Below are positions 54,030 through 64,000 of a stretch of 64,000 nt of DNA, piece by piece (within the stretch, counting starts at the first letter, position 1; the number at the start of each line of letters is the position of its first letter). Source of the stretch: Mimachlamys varia. Taxonomy: Eukaryota > Mollusca > Bivalvia > Pectinida > Pectinidae. The notes under the pieces were generated by a model, which saw nothing but the letters and a program-made list of their open reading frames with translations, was not told where the DNA came from and made no database searches. A program made the translations under genes and the position numbers. The DNA is taken from NCBI GenBank assembly GCA_947623455.1, contig OX392529.1, positions 7,440,001-7,504,000 on the forward strand, read 5' to 3'.

Positions 54030-56205
54030 TTGTCAGTAAGTACGTTTAGCCGACGACCCACATGTGTGGTACGTGTATATTTGGTTAGTTTCCTGGCCAT
54101 ATCTGAGCGACAAACATTTTGCCAATATGCCGACCGGAAGCGGAAGTAGCAACGTCAAAAAAGGATCTAAAGACGCAGATAATTAACAGATTATTACCAG
54201 AAATCGGGGTCGCAAATGAAGCACGGCAAGATCTTCAAATCATTTTCTGTCCAACTCCTGGACCTGCATGTTATGCACAAAGGAGGAAAATTACCCAGAT
54301 GCCAAGATGGTCGAGTGTAAGCGTTGTCGGCAAAGTTTTAGCATTGGATGTCTGGGGAAAGGAGAAGCGGAATACGAATTCCTGGTCAACACAGACTCCA
54401 TGTGGTTTTGCGGACCATGTAAAGTCTCAGTGGAAAAAAATTCGAAACCGAGATATTAGGAGAAAGGAAAGTTGAGAAGATAATATCAAAATATACTGAA
54501 CGATTAGCAAAAGTGAAGAATGAGTTGAAAGCTAACTGCAATGTGGAAGTGATGAGACGCATAGTACAGGAAGAAATGAAAACGTGAATACTGACAGAAA
54601 TATCCCGGGACGAAACCAAGCAAGATACAACGACTATAGTTCTCTCAGAATTGAATGATAAGAAGAAGAGAGAAAACAAAATTATTATTTTGGTCTTAAA
54701 TAATAACGATGATAACGATGGTCTTAAAGAAAGGAAAGATGCAACATCGGCAGAAAATGAACGTGATCGAAAAGAAATAACCGAACTGCTTCAAACGTGT
54801 AAGACCACAAATGAAACATATGGTAGTATGGCCCGAATTACTAGATTAGGAAAACGGGAGAATGATAAAAACCCCCCGATATCCGTAGCCTTTGGACGGC
54901 TAGAAGATAAAAAGGAATTCTTCAAAAATATCCATCATCTTACAAATAAAGAGAACTATAACACAGTTTGAGTCAGCAATGATCTAACTAAAAACGAGAA
55001 GGGAAGCAGCAATGCGAGAGGAGGCAAGGAGCGAAACCATAAGGAATCAGGGAGTTAGATCCACTGAGTAAGAGGCCAGCCCTGGAACCGCAAAATCGTG
55101 AGGATCACAACCAAAACTCCGGATGGCGAGTACAGGGCTATTTCAACTGCTATTACACGAATGGAGACAGTTTTCTAAACAAATTAGACGAACTAAAAGC
55201 AAGAATCCAGGATGAAGATATTGATGTTATAGGAATAACTGAAATACATCCAAAACACTGTAGACTTCTACCGAGTAAAGTAGAACTCAATATAGCGGGA
55301 TATGAATTAATTGTTAATGAATCGGATGCAAACCGTCATGGCGGTGTAGGTATCTATATCAAGGAAAGTCTCAATCCTGTCGAAGTAACCAAGGCAAATC
55401 ATTTTTAGGATAGTATCTGAATTAAAATTAATTCCACGAGAAATTGTCAAGCCCTGATCGGTTGTAGATACAGAAGCCCTAACTCGCAAAAGGAGAACAA
55501 TGAATGGACAAACTGATAAAGTGTATGTTAGTGGATGGTCATTTCCCTCGCCTCCTAATATTCGGAGACTTCAACCATCCCGAAAATGACTGAAACACCT
55601 GGCTCACAAAAAGAGATACACAGAGTGAATGCTTTCAAGAGATTGCTATAAGGAAAATCAGCAAAAAGCATAGAGCATGGACCTGATATATGGAAATTAA
55701 CACGCCAGAAAGAATATCAACGATATGCTAGGTTCGGAAATCAAGTTAAACGGGAAATGAGGAGAGCAAGGAAAGACATGGAATAGGATATAGCGGGCAG
55801 CGTTAAGCAACAACCAAAGCGGTTTTGGAAATATAATAATTATTAATGAAAAAGGGAAAGTAAGATCAGGAATCGCAGATTTAAATGGTCTCAATGGTGA
55901 CAGAAATTGCTTCAAGTGATGAAGAAAATAGTATGAAGCTTCTGCTGAAATTGAACATCAACAAATCATCCGGGCCGGATGAAATGCACCCAAAAGCATT
56001 TAAGAAACTCAGAGATGTTTTGAAAAAGCCACTATCACCAATATTGAACAGATCCACGGAGACAGGAGAATTGCCACAATTTTGGAAGGACGCAAACAAC
56101 ACAGCCACCTACAAAAAAGGTTCCAAGTCCGACCCAGGAAACTATCGTCCAAGGAGTCTCACAAGTATCATAGCTAAGTCAATGGAAAAACAAATGTCAG
56201 AGGTC
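54030..56205 (+). mobile_element. Decayed LINE with PHD-like ORF1, 3'-truncated
   Basis: ORF1 starts near 54127 (MPTGSGSSNVKKGSK). A PHD-like finger follows at about 54268-54420 (MLCTKEE, VECKRCRQSFSIGC, MWFCGPC), then KRENKIIIL..ARITRLGKREN near 54660-54860. An endonuclease part reads IDVIGITEIHPKHC at about 55220-55262. The reverse transcriptase begins NKSSGPDEMHPKAFKKL and reaches DPGNYRPRSLTSIIAKSMEK at 56190, where the element breaks off. Stops and shifts are frequent. Confidence 0.75.
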
Positions 56206-56845
56206 AGAGGTCAAATAAGTGTAAAATTTTCAATAATTCTTGTAATTATCTTCCCCGTCCGTATATCTGTCCTTCTGTTTGTCCGTCTGTTTGTCCGTCC
56301 GTTTGTCGATTTTTTACTGATTGATATTTTGTTATTACATTTTGAATAAAAAATTGGTCAATATAAAAAAGGGCTATTCACTGACGAAACCTCAAGGTCA
56401 CATAGTCAAAGGCCAGTTCATAGGTCAAGGTCAAATTAAGCATTTATTAACTGCTTAACCTTTTGTTACAACATTATGAATGAAAGTGGTCTGAAGAAAA
56501 ACAAGATATCCCATCTGCATATGAGATCGGTTAAAGATCCATCCAGTACTTCTCAAGAAATAGCGATAACAAACTATTGCTCACAATCAAATAAGACCGC
56601 TTATCGACCATATTGTGTTTTGGTTCTGTCCGAAAATGGACCATGCACAACCACGAACCAAGGGAAACCTACATATGAAATTTAATAATGATCCATCCAG
56701 TACTCAAAGGTCAAGGTCACAGGTCAAGGTCAAATTAACATTTATTACCTGCGTATTATTTTGCTATAACATTATGAAGGAAATTTTGGTCAGAATAAAA
56801 TAAGATGTACACTGACCAAACCACAAGGTCACGATTATTAAGATT
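56206..56845. repeat. Repeat rich in AGGTCA words
   Basis: After a tgtccgtccg-rich stretch (56250-56315) come two diverged direct copies of a block with aggtcaaggtcaaatta, cattatgaa and a tcactgac/acactgac word, at 56370-56500 and 56690-56830. AGGTCA clusters of this sort are dispersed in mollusc genomes. The word gatccatccagtact also occurs twice. Confidence 0.55.
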
Positions 56846-57884
56846 TTTATTTGCTTATAAAAGTAGACATATGTTTCTGTTCACTAAAACATGTCTCTAG
56901 TTTTATACATTTAAGAAGATAACATTACTTCATTCGGCAATCAGAGACGAATTTAGCATGTAAATTAACAGAAAATACTCATATCATCAACAAGCACTGT
57001 CTTTATACACCGATAAGCATCATACTTCGGGGGAATTCGAAAAACAAATTAAGTTAAGAACTTTGGGTTATCTTGAGATTTCGTTCGAAAGCAACATTAT
57101 TTCGTCCCCACGCAATATATAATTTGTATACGATGTCCGTTCCCAGACACCGTAAGGAACTGACGTAATTGCTGAAAAAACGTTTGGAAGATTCTATTTC
57201 AATATCATCAGTTCACAAAATGTTTACTGAGTTTTCATAAATAAAGTTCTATAAATAAACGCGATATATCTATGCTATGTAACCTTATACCACACTTACT
57301 ACCCTAGCGTGTCACTTCGGTGTTTTCACATTTATTTGGAGATACGGAATCATTGAAAGAAACATATTCATATAAGAGTATGAAAAGGCTGACTTTTTTG
57401 TTTTCATTAGAGGCTAAATTTGTTGAGAGCTTATCAAGACGGGTAACAAATACAAGTCTTTCCTGAGTTTGGATTATGGTTTTGCTGACGCTTTGGTGTT
57501 CTCTGGATTTTTTTGAGATGGGGATTGCTCTGTTTTAATTTGTTTTCCAAACAATTAAAATTATATCCAAATTGATAGTGTCGTACGGCACGTAAATCTT
57601 TGGCCTTCTCTCCACGACTGTCCCGTTTTGGGTACTGTCCCGAATTGAGTGCAATGACGTTACTGATCGTTTCAACAGAAACAAGTGAGAAAAGTAAAGC
57701 TGATGACCTTGGATCTGGCACTTTAGATAGTAGGTTTTACTGAATTGTCCACATTTATTATTTCTACAACATATCAGCATTGCCGTGAAAATCCGAGATT
57801 ATCTTTTGATCGACATGATCATTTGTTGACATATGCATGGTTATTTCTTAACACCAACTTTATATCTATTATCACTACATATAC
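56846..57884. other. Spacer with repeat echoes
   Basis: Includes two inverted, diverged units of the 40.5-kb 21-bp array at about 57075-57122 and an RT-element tail scrap (gagtttggattatggttttg) at 57460-57510. No gene supported. Confidence 0.4.
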
Positions 57885-58003
57885 GAGTTTATTTCTTCCC
57901 ACCGTCTGTTTATTTGTATCACCACCTTCATATTCCTTAACGTGGTGTTAAGGAATATGAAGGTGGTGATAAAAATAAACAGACGGTGGGAAGAAATAAA
58001 CTC
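57885..58003. repeat. Near-perfect palindrome, 57-bp arms
   Basis: Left arm 57885-57941 and right arm 57947-58003 are reverse complements with one mismatch and a 5-nt spacer (gtggt). Arms contain TTCCCACCGTCTGTTTATTT and TCACCACCTTCATATTCC. It abuts the 21-bp array and shares its ccttaacaccac words. Confidence 0.93.
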
Positions 58004-58413
58004 CTTAACACCACCTACATATTCCTCAACACCACCTACATATACCTTAACACCACCTACATATTCCTTAACACCACCTACATATACCTTAACACCACCT
58101 ACATATTCCTTAACACCACCTATATATTCCTTAACACCACCTACATATACCTTAACAGCACCTACATATTCCTTAACACCACCTACATATACCTTAACAC
58201 CACCTACATATACCTTAACACCACCTACATATTCCTTAACACCACCTACATATACCTTAACACCACCTACATATACCTTAACACCACCTACATATACCTT
58301 AACACCACCTACATATACCTTAACACCACCTACATATACCTTAACACCACCTACATATACCTTAACACCACCTACATATTCCTTAACACCACCTACATAT
58401 TCCTTAACAACAT
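58001..58413. repeat. 21-bp array (ccttaacaccacctacata)
   Basis: About 20 units of CCTTAACACCACCTACATAT(A/T). A much older, diverged extension continues to about 58880 and a trace lies at 57840-57880. In one frame it codes LTPPTYS/T and in another LNTTYIY; both are chance frames. Confidence 0.93.
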
Positions 58414-59480
58414 GTCAATATTGTTTAACCTGTCACTTATCTATTCTATCCCACCCTTTATTTACTTTTTTCTGTTTACCGCCACGCCACCTAAGAATTC
58501 CCTAGCACTACCTATATATTCTTTAGCACAACATGTATTCCATAACACTACATGCACCTATTTTTTTCTTTAACACCACCTAAATATTTTAAAGCACCTC
58601 ATATTTACTCTCAAACACCAAATGAATGTTGTTTAGCACCATGTAGATTCCATAACACTACTTATGAATTATTCAACACCACCTATACTCCTTAACACTA
58701 CTTATAAATTCTTAAGCACCGCCTATATGTCGTATCACTACCTATATAAGTTATTCTTTCGCACTACCTATATTACATAGCACCATCTATACATTCTTTA
58801 ACATCCCCTAGCTTTTCCCTAGCACCACCTATATTTTGTCGCCATGTATTTATTATTTAAGAACACTTGTTATATATTCCCTAATAACAACTTTATCTTC
58901 TTACAACTTACATGTATCCGATTAGTTTATCTTCCACTTCGGCTACGTTCACCAGTCTAATCCGTAACTTGTATTTATTGATATATTCTGTTATAGTAAA
59001 TACTGTTTTACCATGACACAGTAGCGTGTTGATAAATATATCTGAACATAGACTTTCTGCAAAACAGGCAATTCTTTGGTTTTGGCGATCTAACATTAAG
59101 CGCCATCTTGCTTATCGACTTTGATGTCGGGGAACATATGGTAAAATATGAGCCTTAAAAAATAATAGTCAATATCTCATTTAATAGTCCATTTTCACCT
59201 AACTGTTCAAACCAATTCATTATTTGTCAGTGAAATGAAAGCACGGACTTCATGTAAATAAAACAAAAAACGTGGACGCGATAAAGTGTTGAAAGGGTAT
59301 CTGTATCATATTGTTCTTAATATATGATATCAATACAGCTTATAGTACCGAGACTGTGGCATCGTCCATAAAGGTAGGGCCGTTAAATCAATGGGATATG
59401 TAAATCCCGTAACAGTGTGTTACACATGATCACAAGAAGATTATAGTTCGTATAAAGATAAAGCTTAAGGGCATCTGTCG
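58414..59480. other. Diverged array flank and spacer
   Basis: Up to about 58880 the sequence is degenerate units of the 21-bp array (caccacctata words). After that it is unique AT-rich DNA with no supported gene. Confidence 0.5.
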
Positions 59481-59489
59481 CTCTTTAAA

Positions 59490-59807
59490 ATGTCTGCAGT
59501 AGTTTGTCTAGCGATGGTTGTGTATATCCATACTCAGAGTCTCGCAATGGTGTTCGTAAACATTTCACGATTATACGAAACTAAGAAAGTGTGTCAAGTT
59601 TTTACCGACCACGATGGTTTTAAATTCGAATTAGATACACCTGTCTCCAGATTTGTCGAAGATCTTCTCAGGCAACATTTTCTAATACCAACGTTTGTTT
59701 TCATGAGCATTTTGAAATCGTGCTTCTTTTTTGTCCAATTATTGTTTGTGTTACACTATTCCAGAGTCAAAAATGAAAAAATGATTTTGTTAAAATATCT
59801 TAAGTGA
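59490..59807 (+). CDS. Possible small membrane protein, unknown
   Basis: 105 codons from ATG 59490 to TGA. Hydrophobic stretches lie at residues about 4-25 and 67-92, with a charged middle (FTDHDGFKFELDTPVSRFVED). The layout could be a signal peptide or anchor plus one span. I recognise no family, and there are no splice or promoter signals I would trust. It might be a first exon or chance. Confidence 0.3.
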   Translation: MSAVVCLAMVVYIHTQSLAMVFVNISRLYETKKVCQVFTDHDGFKFELDTPVSRFVEDLLRQHFLIPTFVFMSILKSCFFFVQLLFVLHYSRVKNEKMILLKYLK

Positions 59808-60029
59808 AAACCCAAAATGTGTATATTTACATTTACATCAGATGTATATTGAACACAAAACAAAATGTACACTGTCGATTTAATTAATCAATCTAGCATC
59901 AAAAGAGCCAGAAATACACAGAAAGATCTACAAACAACCAGACGACTAGATGCTTTGATACAATTTTCAGATGCATATTTTTGTCTATCAAAATTCAACA
60001 TTTTGTTTAATATTACAACAATCCTTTAC

Positions 60030-60930
60030 GTGAGATAAATAAAACAATCAGAGAATACCAAAGGGTCAACATCACCATAATCCAAACTCAAAATCGATTA
60101 AACTAGAGGCAAAATTAAACAAAGGAAATAGTTACATGGAGACCCTCTTAAAAGTACAACAGACTATGACCAGGTGTTCCAGATGAGTAAGCGTCTTCTG
60201 GTTCATCGACAACACCCACGATGTAAATCTTGGTCACATTCAAGTAAACACCAATCCTCAAAATGAGAACCGAGTCATAACTGTCAATCACAAGTACGCA
60301 CAATAATAAGCATTCTTAAAAAACGTCCATCTTCATATCACACAAAGATACAGAATATTTATCGATGAGGGCAAGATGGTGACCATAAACCTTGCCAATA
60401 GTCTTCATCAAAATGCATCTCTCGAATCCCTGTGCCGTAAGTTTGTTCGTTAGGAGCTGACATCTATCACGAACATCTCGATATTCAGAGCAAAACCTGG
60501 AAAACGAATCAACTGCGACATAAAACATCATAAGATGGAGAAGCAGGGTTGCTCCTATCAAGGAAGGGAAAGTTCACGATCGGAAAATCGAAATCGTCAC
60601 GTTCATCATACAGCTTAGTAATACATGTAATCAGCCCGTGTTGTTCATCGAGGTAAGAAGCTGATGTAGGGATACTATATTGCGTTTTTAATCTCAAGAT
60701 TAGTAGGGTATATATGATCGACTAGGTCAGCAAAATTCTTGTTGTTTATAAACAACCAACCCATCGTTGAAAGTGAAATTAAAAGATATAGAAAGGTTTT
60801 TATACGCGTCCTTATAAGCCCCTTTGAAAATATAATTATGAATTCGAAAATGTTGGAAGAAATTATACAAGGTGGCATAGATAATCAAGTTGTGTAAATA
60901 ATGTTGCTTTTTGAGCATACACATAGTTGT
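60030..60930 (-). mobile_element. Reverse-transcriptase element fragment plus 3' tail
   Basis: Minus-strand pieces read FINNKNFADLVDHIYPTNLE, SIPTSASYLDEQHGLITCI, KLYDERDDFDFPIVNFPFLD and KVYGHHLALIDKYSVSLCDM. This order (post-YVDD strand, KLYDKRDDF..VNFP, YGRH) belongs to an RT family widespread in invertebrates. The non-coding tail follows directly (60330 down to 60030) and is the source of tails at 6.3, 33.5 and 48.1 kb. Here the tail frame is closed by stops. Frameshifts show decay. Confidence 0.65.
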
Positions 60931-61340
60931 TGCGTGATGCATTTCAACTTGTTCGGGTTTTTACCATTAGGACCATTTACCTAGTATGTCTGTTTAACTT
61001 GGATAATGATGGTAATAATGAAATATCTTGCTTGTTTTGATTATTTAACGCTAACCTTCATTGAAGCAATAACATGCATTGTGCCCGCTCCTTGGACGGA
61101 TGTCTGGTGCCAGTAATTTCGTTTTCACGATACCCTGTAGCTATCTTCAATTTGTTGATAAAACACAACACGATTTTCAATTTCAGTCGTTATTTGACCT
61201 TAAGTCGATAAATATAAAAGAAAAAATAGTGACCTTATGATTAACATTAACATTTTGATCTATCGATATCAACACACTAAACAACAGGTAAACAGGTTTC
61301 TTCATGTTAACTTTGGAGTACTGTGGGGGCCGTTATTAAG
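60931..61340. other. Spacer
   Basis: AT-rich, nothing recognised. Confidence 0.4.
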
Positions 61341-62252
61341 CTGGATCTTTATTACTGTAGAGGTAGGGGCTGATCTTTATTACTGTAGAGGTAGTGACTG
61401 ATCTTTATTACTGTAGAGGTAGGGGTGTGATCTTTATTACTGTAGAGGTAGGGACTGATCTTTATTACTGTAGAACTAGGGGTTTATCTTTATTACTGTA
61501 GAGGCAGGGGCTGATCTTTATTACTGTAGAGGTAGGGGCTGGTCTTTATTACTGTAGAGGTAAAGGCTGATCTTTATTACTGTAGAGACAAGGGCTGATC
61601 TTTATTACTGTAGAGGTAGGGGTTGATCTTTATTACTGTAGAGGTAGAGACTGAACTTTATTACCGTAGAGGTAAAGGCTGACCTTTATAACTGTAGATG
61701 CAAGGGCTGATCTTTATTACTGTAGAGGCAAGGGCTGATCTTTATTACTGTAGAGGTAGGGGCTGATCTTTATTACTGTAGAGGCAAGGGCTGATCTTTA
61801 TTACTGTAGAGGTAGGGGTTGATCTTTATTACTGTAGAGGCAGGGGCTGATCTTTATTACTGTAGAGGTAGGGGCTGGTCTTTATTACTGTAGAGGTAAA
61901 GGCTGATCTTTATTACTGTAGAGGCAAGGGCTGATCTTTATTACTATAGAGGTAGAGGTTGATCTTTATTACTGTAGAGGTAGGGACTGAACTTTATTAC
62001 TGTAGAGGTAAAGGCTGATCTTTATTACTGTAGAGGTAGGGGCTGATCTTTATTACTGTAGAGGCAGGGGCTGATCTTTATTACTGTAGAGGGAAGAGCT
62101 GATCTTTATTACTGTAGAGGTAGGGGCTGATCTTTATTACTGTAGAGGTAGGGGCTGATCTTTCTTACTGTAGAGGCAAGGGCTGAACTTTATTACTGTA
62201 GAGGTAGGGACTGATCTTTATTACTGTAGAGGCAGAGGCTGATTTTTATTTG
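61341..62252. repeat. 28-bp minisatellite
   Basis: About 32 units of CTGATCTTTATTACTGTAGA GGTAGGGG. Variants aggtaaagg, aggcaaggg and agggactga recur. The left side reads slightly more diverged. Confidence 0.95.
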
Positions 62253-63084
62253 TTTCTCTGTTAGCAAATCTTCAAAAAGATGAAAAATCCAAAATGTGTA
62301 TAACTTCACTTTTCCTAATCCCGAGTTGTATTTTGTGATGTAACACGTAAACATGTTGGTTATATCGCTTCTACCTTGTAAAAATGAAATGACATACACA
62401 TGTGCATTACTGCAATTAATAGACATCTATGCATGTGTATGCATGCATTTGTGCATGTGTGCATGCAGGTGTACATGTATGTGTGCACGTGTGTTTGTGC
62501 TAATGTATGTGTGTGTGAGGGTATGTATGTGTACATGTGTGAATTTATGTGTATGTGCATGGATGTATGAACCCCTGTGTAATGGGTCATAATATTAGTG
62601 CATGTCCATGTGTACTTACATGTGCATATGCATGTCTGTATATGTATGTATGTGTGTGTATTATATGTTTATATATATTAATTTGCCTGTGTGTGTTTAT
62701 CTACCTGTACCCTGGCTGTATGTGATGCATTTATGTATTCGTTATATGTGTACATGTTTATTGTTGATGAATAAAAAAAAAACTTCCAAGATTTTATGAT
62801 TAACTTAATAAAATGATAGATACCGTTCGCGTTATGACTCGTTTTAGACTAATAGTAATTCCTATTGTACTGCTACATATATAAGATGTTGCCAATCAAT
62901 CAATACATTGATCATGTTTTTAGGTAATGTTAATCACACGGTGATGGAGTTATCACGTTTCCAGTGTTACACCTAGATCGTCCAATATTACAATTTCAGT
63001 CAACAGACTGGATTCAGGAGAGACAACCCAACACTGATTGAGTTTACTTTTGTGATAGCTGTATTCCTGACATAAGTCCGGCAT
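62253..63084. other. TG-rich simple sequence and spacer
   Basis: 62400-62770 is low-complexity TG/TATG-rich DNA (gtatgtgtgcatgtg). The remainder is the presumed upstream region of the gene starting at 63197. Confidence 0.6.
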
Positions 63085-63093
63085 TATAAAAGG
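63085..63093 (+). promoter_or_regulatory. TATA box
   Basis: TATAAAAGG lies 112 nt before the ATG at 63197, which would put the start site near 63115 and give a 5' UTR of roughly 80 nt. It matches the consensus exactly. Confidence 0.55.
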
Positions 63094-63196
63094 ACTCAAG
63101 TTTTGTTCTGGGTGTTTAGACGATTGTAGTTAATGCAGTGCATTAAAATTAACATTTTACAGTGGATGTTTCTTCTCCAGAAAACGAAAAGGAAGC

Positions 63197-63302
63197 ATGG
63201 GGTACAATGATTGCAACGTGCTCTGGCGGGGAACGTATGGAAGACCTACCCGGCAGCTAATTATAATGTTGTCGATCTGTGCCTTCTTCCTGGTATTAAT
63301 TG
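63197..63302 (+). CDS. First exon of a gene leaving the window; type II anchor
   Basis: ATG at 63197 opens 35 codons: a polar/basic head (MGYNDCNVLWRGTYGRPTRQ) and a membrane span (LIIMLSICAFFLVLI), then one base before a strong donor ATTG/GTGAGT. Head length, single span and phase-1 donor right after the span copy the first exons of the two sulfotransferase genes (ATTG/GTAAGA and TTTG/GTAAGT). A TATA box lies at 63085. The next exon is beyond base 64000. A sulfotransferase identity is inferred from architecture only. Confidence 0.5.
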
Positions 63303-63324
63303 GTGAGTATAGTGACTAATATGG

Positions 63325-64000
63325 TACACACCAATGAGTAGGTAATAAAGGGACAAGCATACCTGGTTGTATACATTGAGTAGGTACACACCAATGGCAT
63401 AATAAAGGGACAAGCATACCTGTTTGTATACATTGAGTAGGTATACACCAATGGTATAATAAAGGGACAAGCATACCTGGTTGTATACATTGAGTAGGTA
63501 TACACCAATGGCATAATAAAGGGACAAGCATACCTGTTTGTATACATTGAGTAGGTGCACACCAATGGCATAATAAAGGGACAAGCATACCTGTTTGTAT
63601 ACATTGAGTAGGTATACACCAATGGTATAATAAAGGGACAAGCATACCTGTTTGTATACATTGAGTAGGTGCACACCAATGGCATAATAAAGGGACAAGC
63701 ATACCTGGTTGTATACATTGAGTAGGTACACACCAATGGTATAATAAAGGGACAAGCATACCTGGTTGTATACATTGAGTAGGTATACACCAATGGCATA
63801 ATAAAGGGACAAGCATACCTGTTTGTATACATTGAGTAGGTATACACCAATGGTATAATAAAGGGACAAGCATACCTGGTTGTATACATTGAGTAGGTGC
63901 ACACCAATGGCATAATAAAGGGGCAAGCATACCTGGTTGTATACATTGGGTAGGTACACACCAATGGTATAATAAAGGGACAAGCATACCTGTTTGTATA
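63325..64000. repeat. 57-bp minisatellite at window edge
   Basis: About 12 units of GGGACAAGCATACCTGGTTG, TATACATTGAGTAGGTACAC, accaatggcataataaa. Variants tggttg/tgtttg and tggcat/tggtat alternate irregularly. It begins about 20 bp after the donor of the exon at 63197, so it lies in that gene's first intron, and runs past the window end. All minus frames are open by chance. Confidence 0.95.

Noticed and set aside
57942..58573. 187- and 195-codon frames of LTPPTYS or LNTTYIY repeats
   Set aside because: Chance frames in the 21-bp array. They start inside the palindrome and have no upstream signals.
62353..62592. Cys/Val-rich frames over TG-rich DNA
   Set aside because: Low-complexity TGTG/TATG sequence opens frames on both strands.
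63261..63983. Three long minus frames at the window end
   Set aside because: All three phases are open through the 57-bp array (57 is divisible by three), so none is evidence for a gene.
1..64000. CRISPR-like arrays
   Set aside because: All arrays are head-to-tail repeats without unique spacers, in DNA with spliced eukaryotic genes.

Overview
The window looks like AT-rich nuclear DNA from a marine mollusc, most likely a bivalve. Genes are split by GT-AG introns. A tRNA-derived SINE carries a tail that I know from bivalve genomes. Several decayed LINE-type and other reverse-transcriptase elements are present. By my own sum of the array coordinates, about 18 kb (nearly 30%) is minisatellite. 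I see no bacterial-style operons, CRISPR arrays, rRNA genes or convincing tRNA genes.

Layout. 1-1112: G-rich 37-bp array. 2331-2714: last two exons of an unrecognised + strand gene. 5.1-6.7 kb: SINE, MITE and a retroelement tail. 6870-13518 (minus): sulfotransferase gene 1 in four exons. 17250-34431 (minus): sulfotransferase gene 2 in four exons, whose 11.6-kb second intron is mostly a 17-bp array and a 7.6-kb 40-bp array. 33-37 kb: mosaic of retroelement pieces. 39.8-46.9 kb: inverted copies of a dispersed repeat enclosing a decayed integrase gene and a decayed LINE. 49.7-53.2 kb: a broken GT31 (beta-1,3-galactosyltransferase-like) gene whose coding sequence has been expanded into a 3-kb 42-bp array. 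54.0-56.2 kb: a second LINE. 57.8-58.9 kb: palindrome plus 21-bp array. 60.0-60.9 kb: reverse-transcriptase fragment with tail. 61.3-62.3 kb: 28-bp array. 63085 to the end: TATA box, first exon of a new + strand gene and a 57-bp array running off the window.

The biological core is a small cluster of glycan-modifying enzymes. The two sulfotransferases are tandem paralogues with the same exon plan: a membrane-anchor exon, a repeat-coded stem exon, a PAPS 5'-phosphosulfate-loop exon, and a 790-nt catalytic last exon. Intron phases (1, 1, 2) match in both. The + strand exon at 63197 has the same anchor-plus-phase-1-donor form and may be a third member. Both stems are coded by in-frame minisatellites of unrelated sequence, and many introns also hold minisatellites, so tandem duplication seems to be the main local force shaping both genes and spacers. 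All gene models come from splice-signal reading by eye, without transcripts or database searches.
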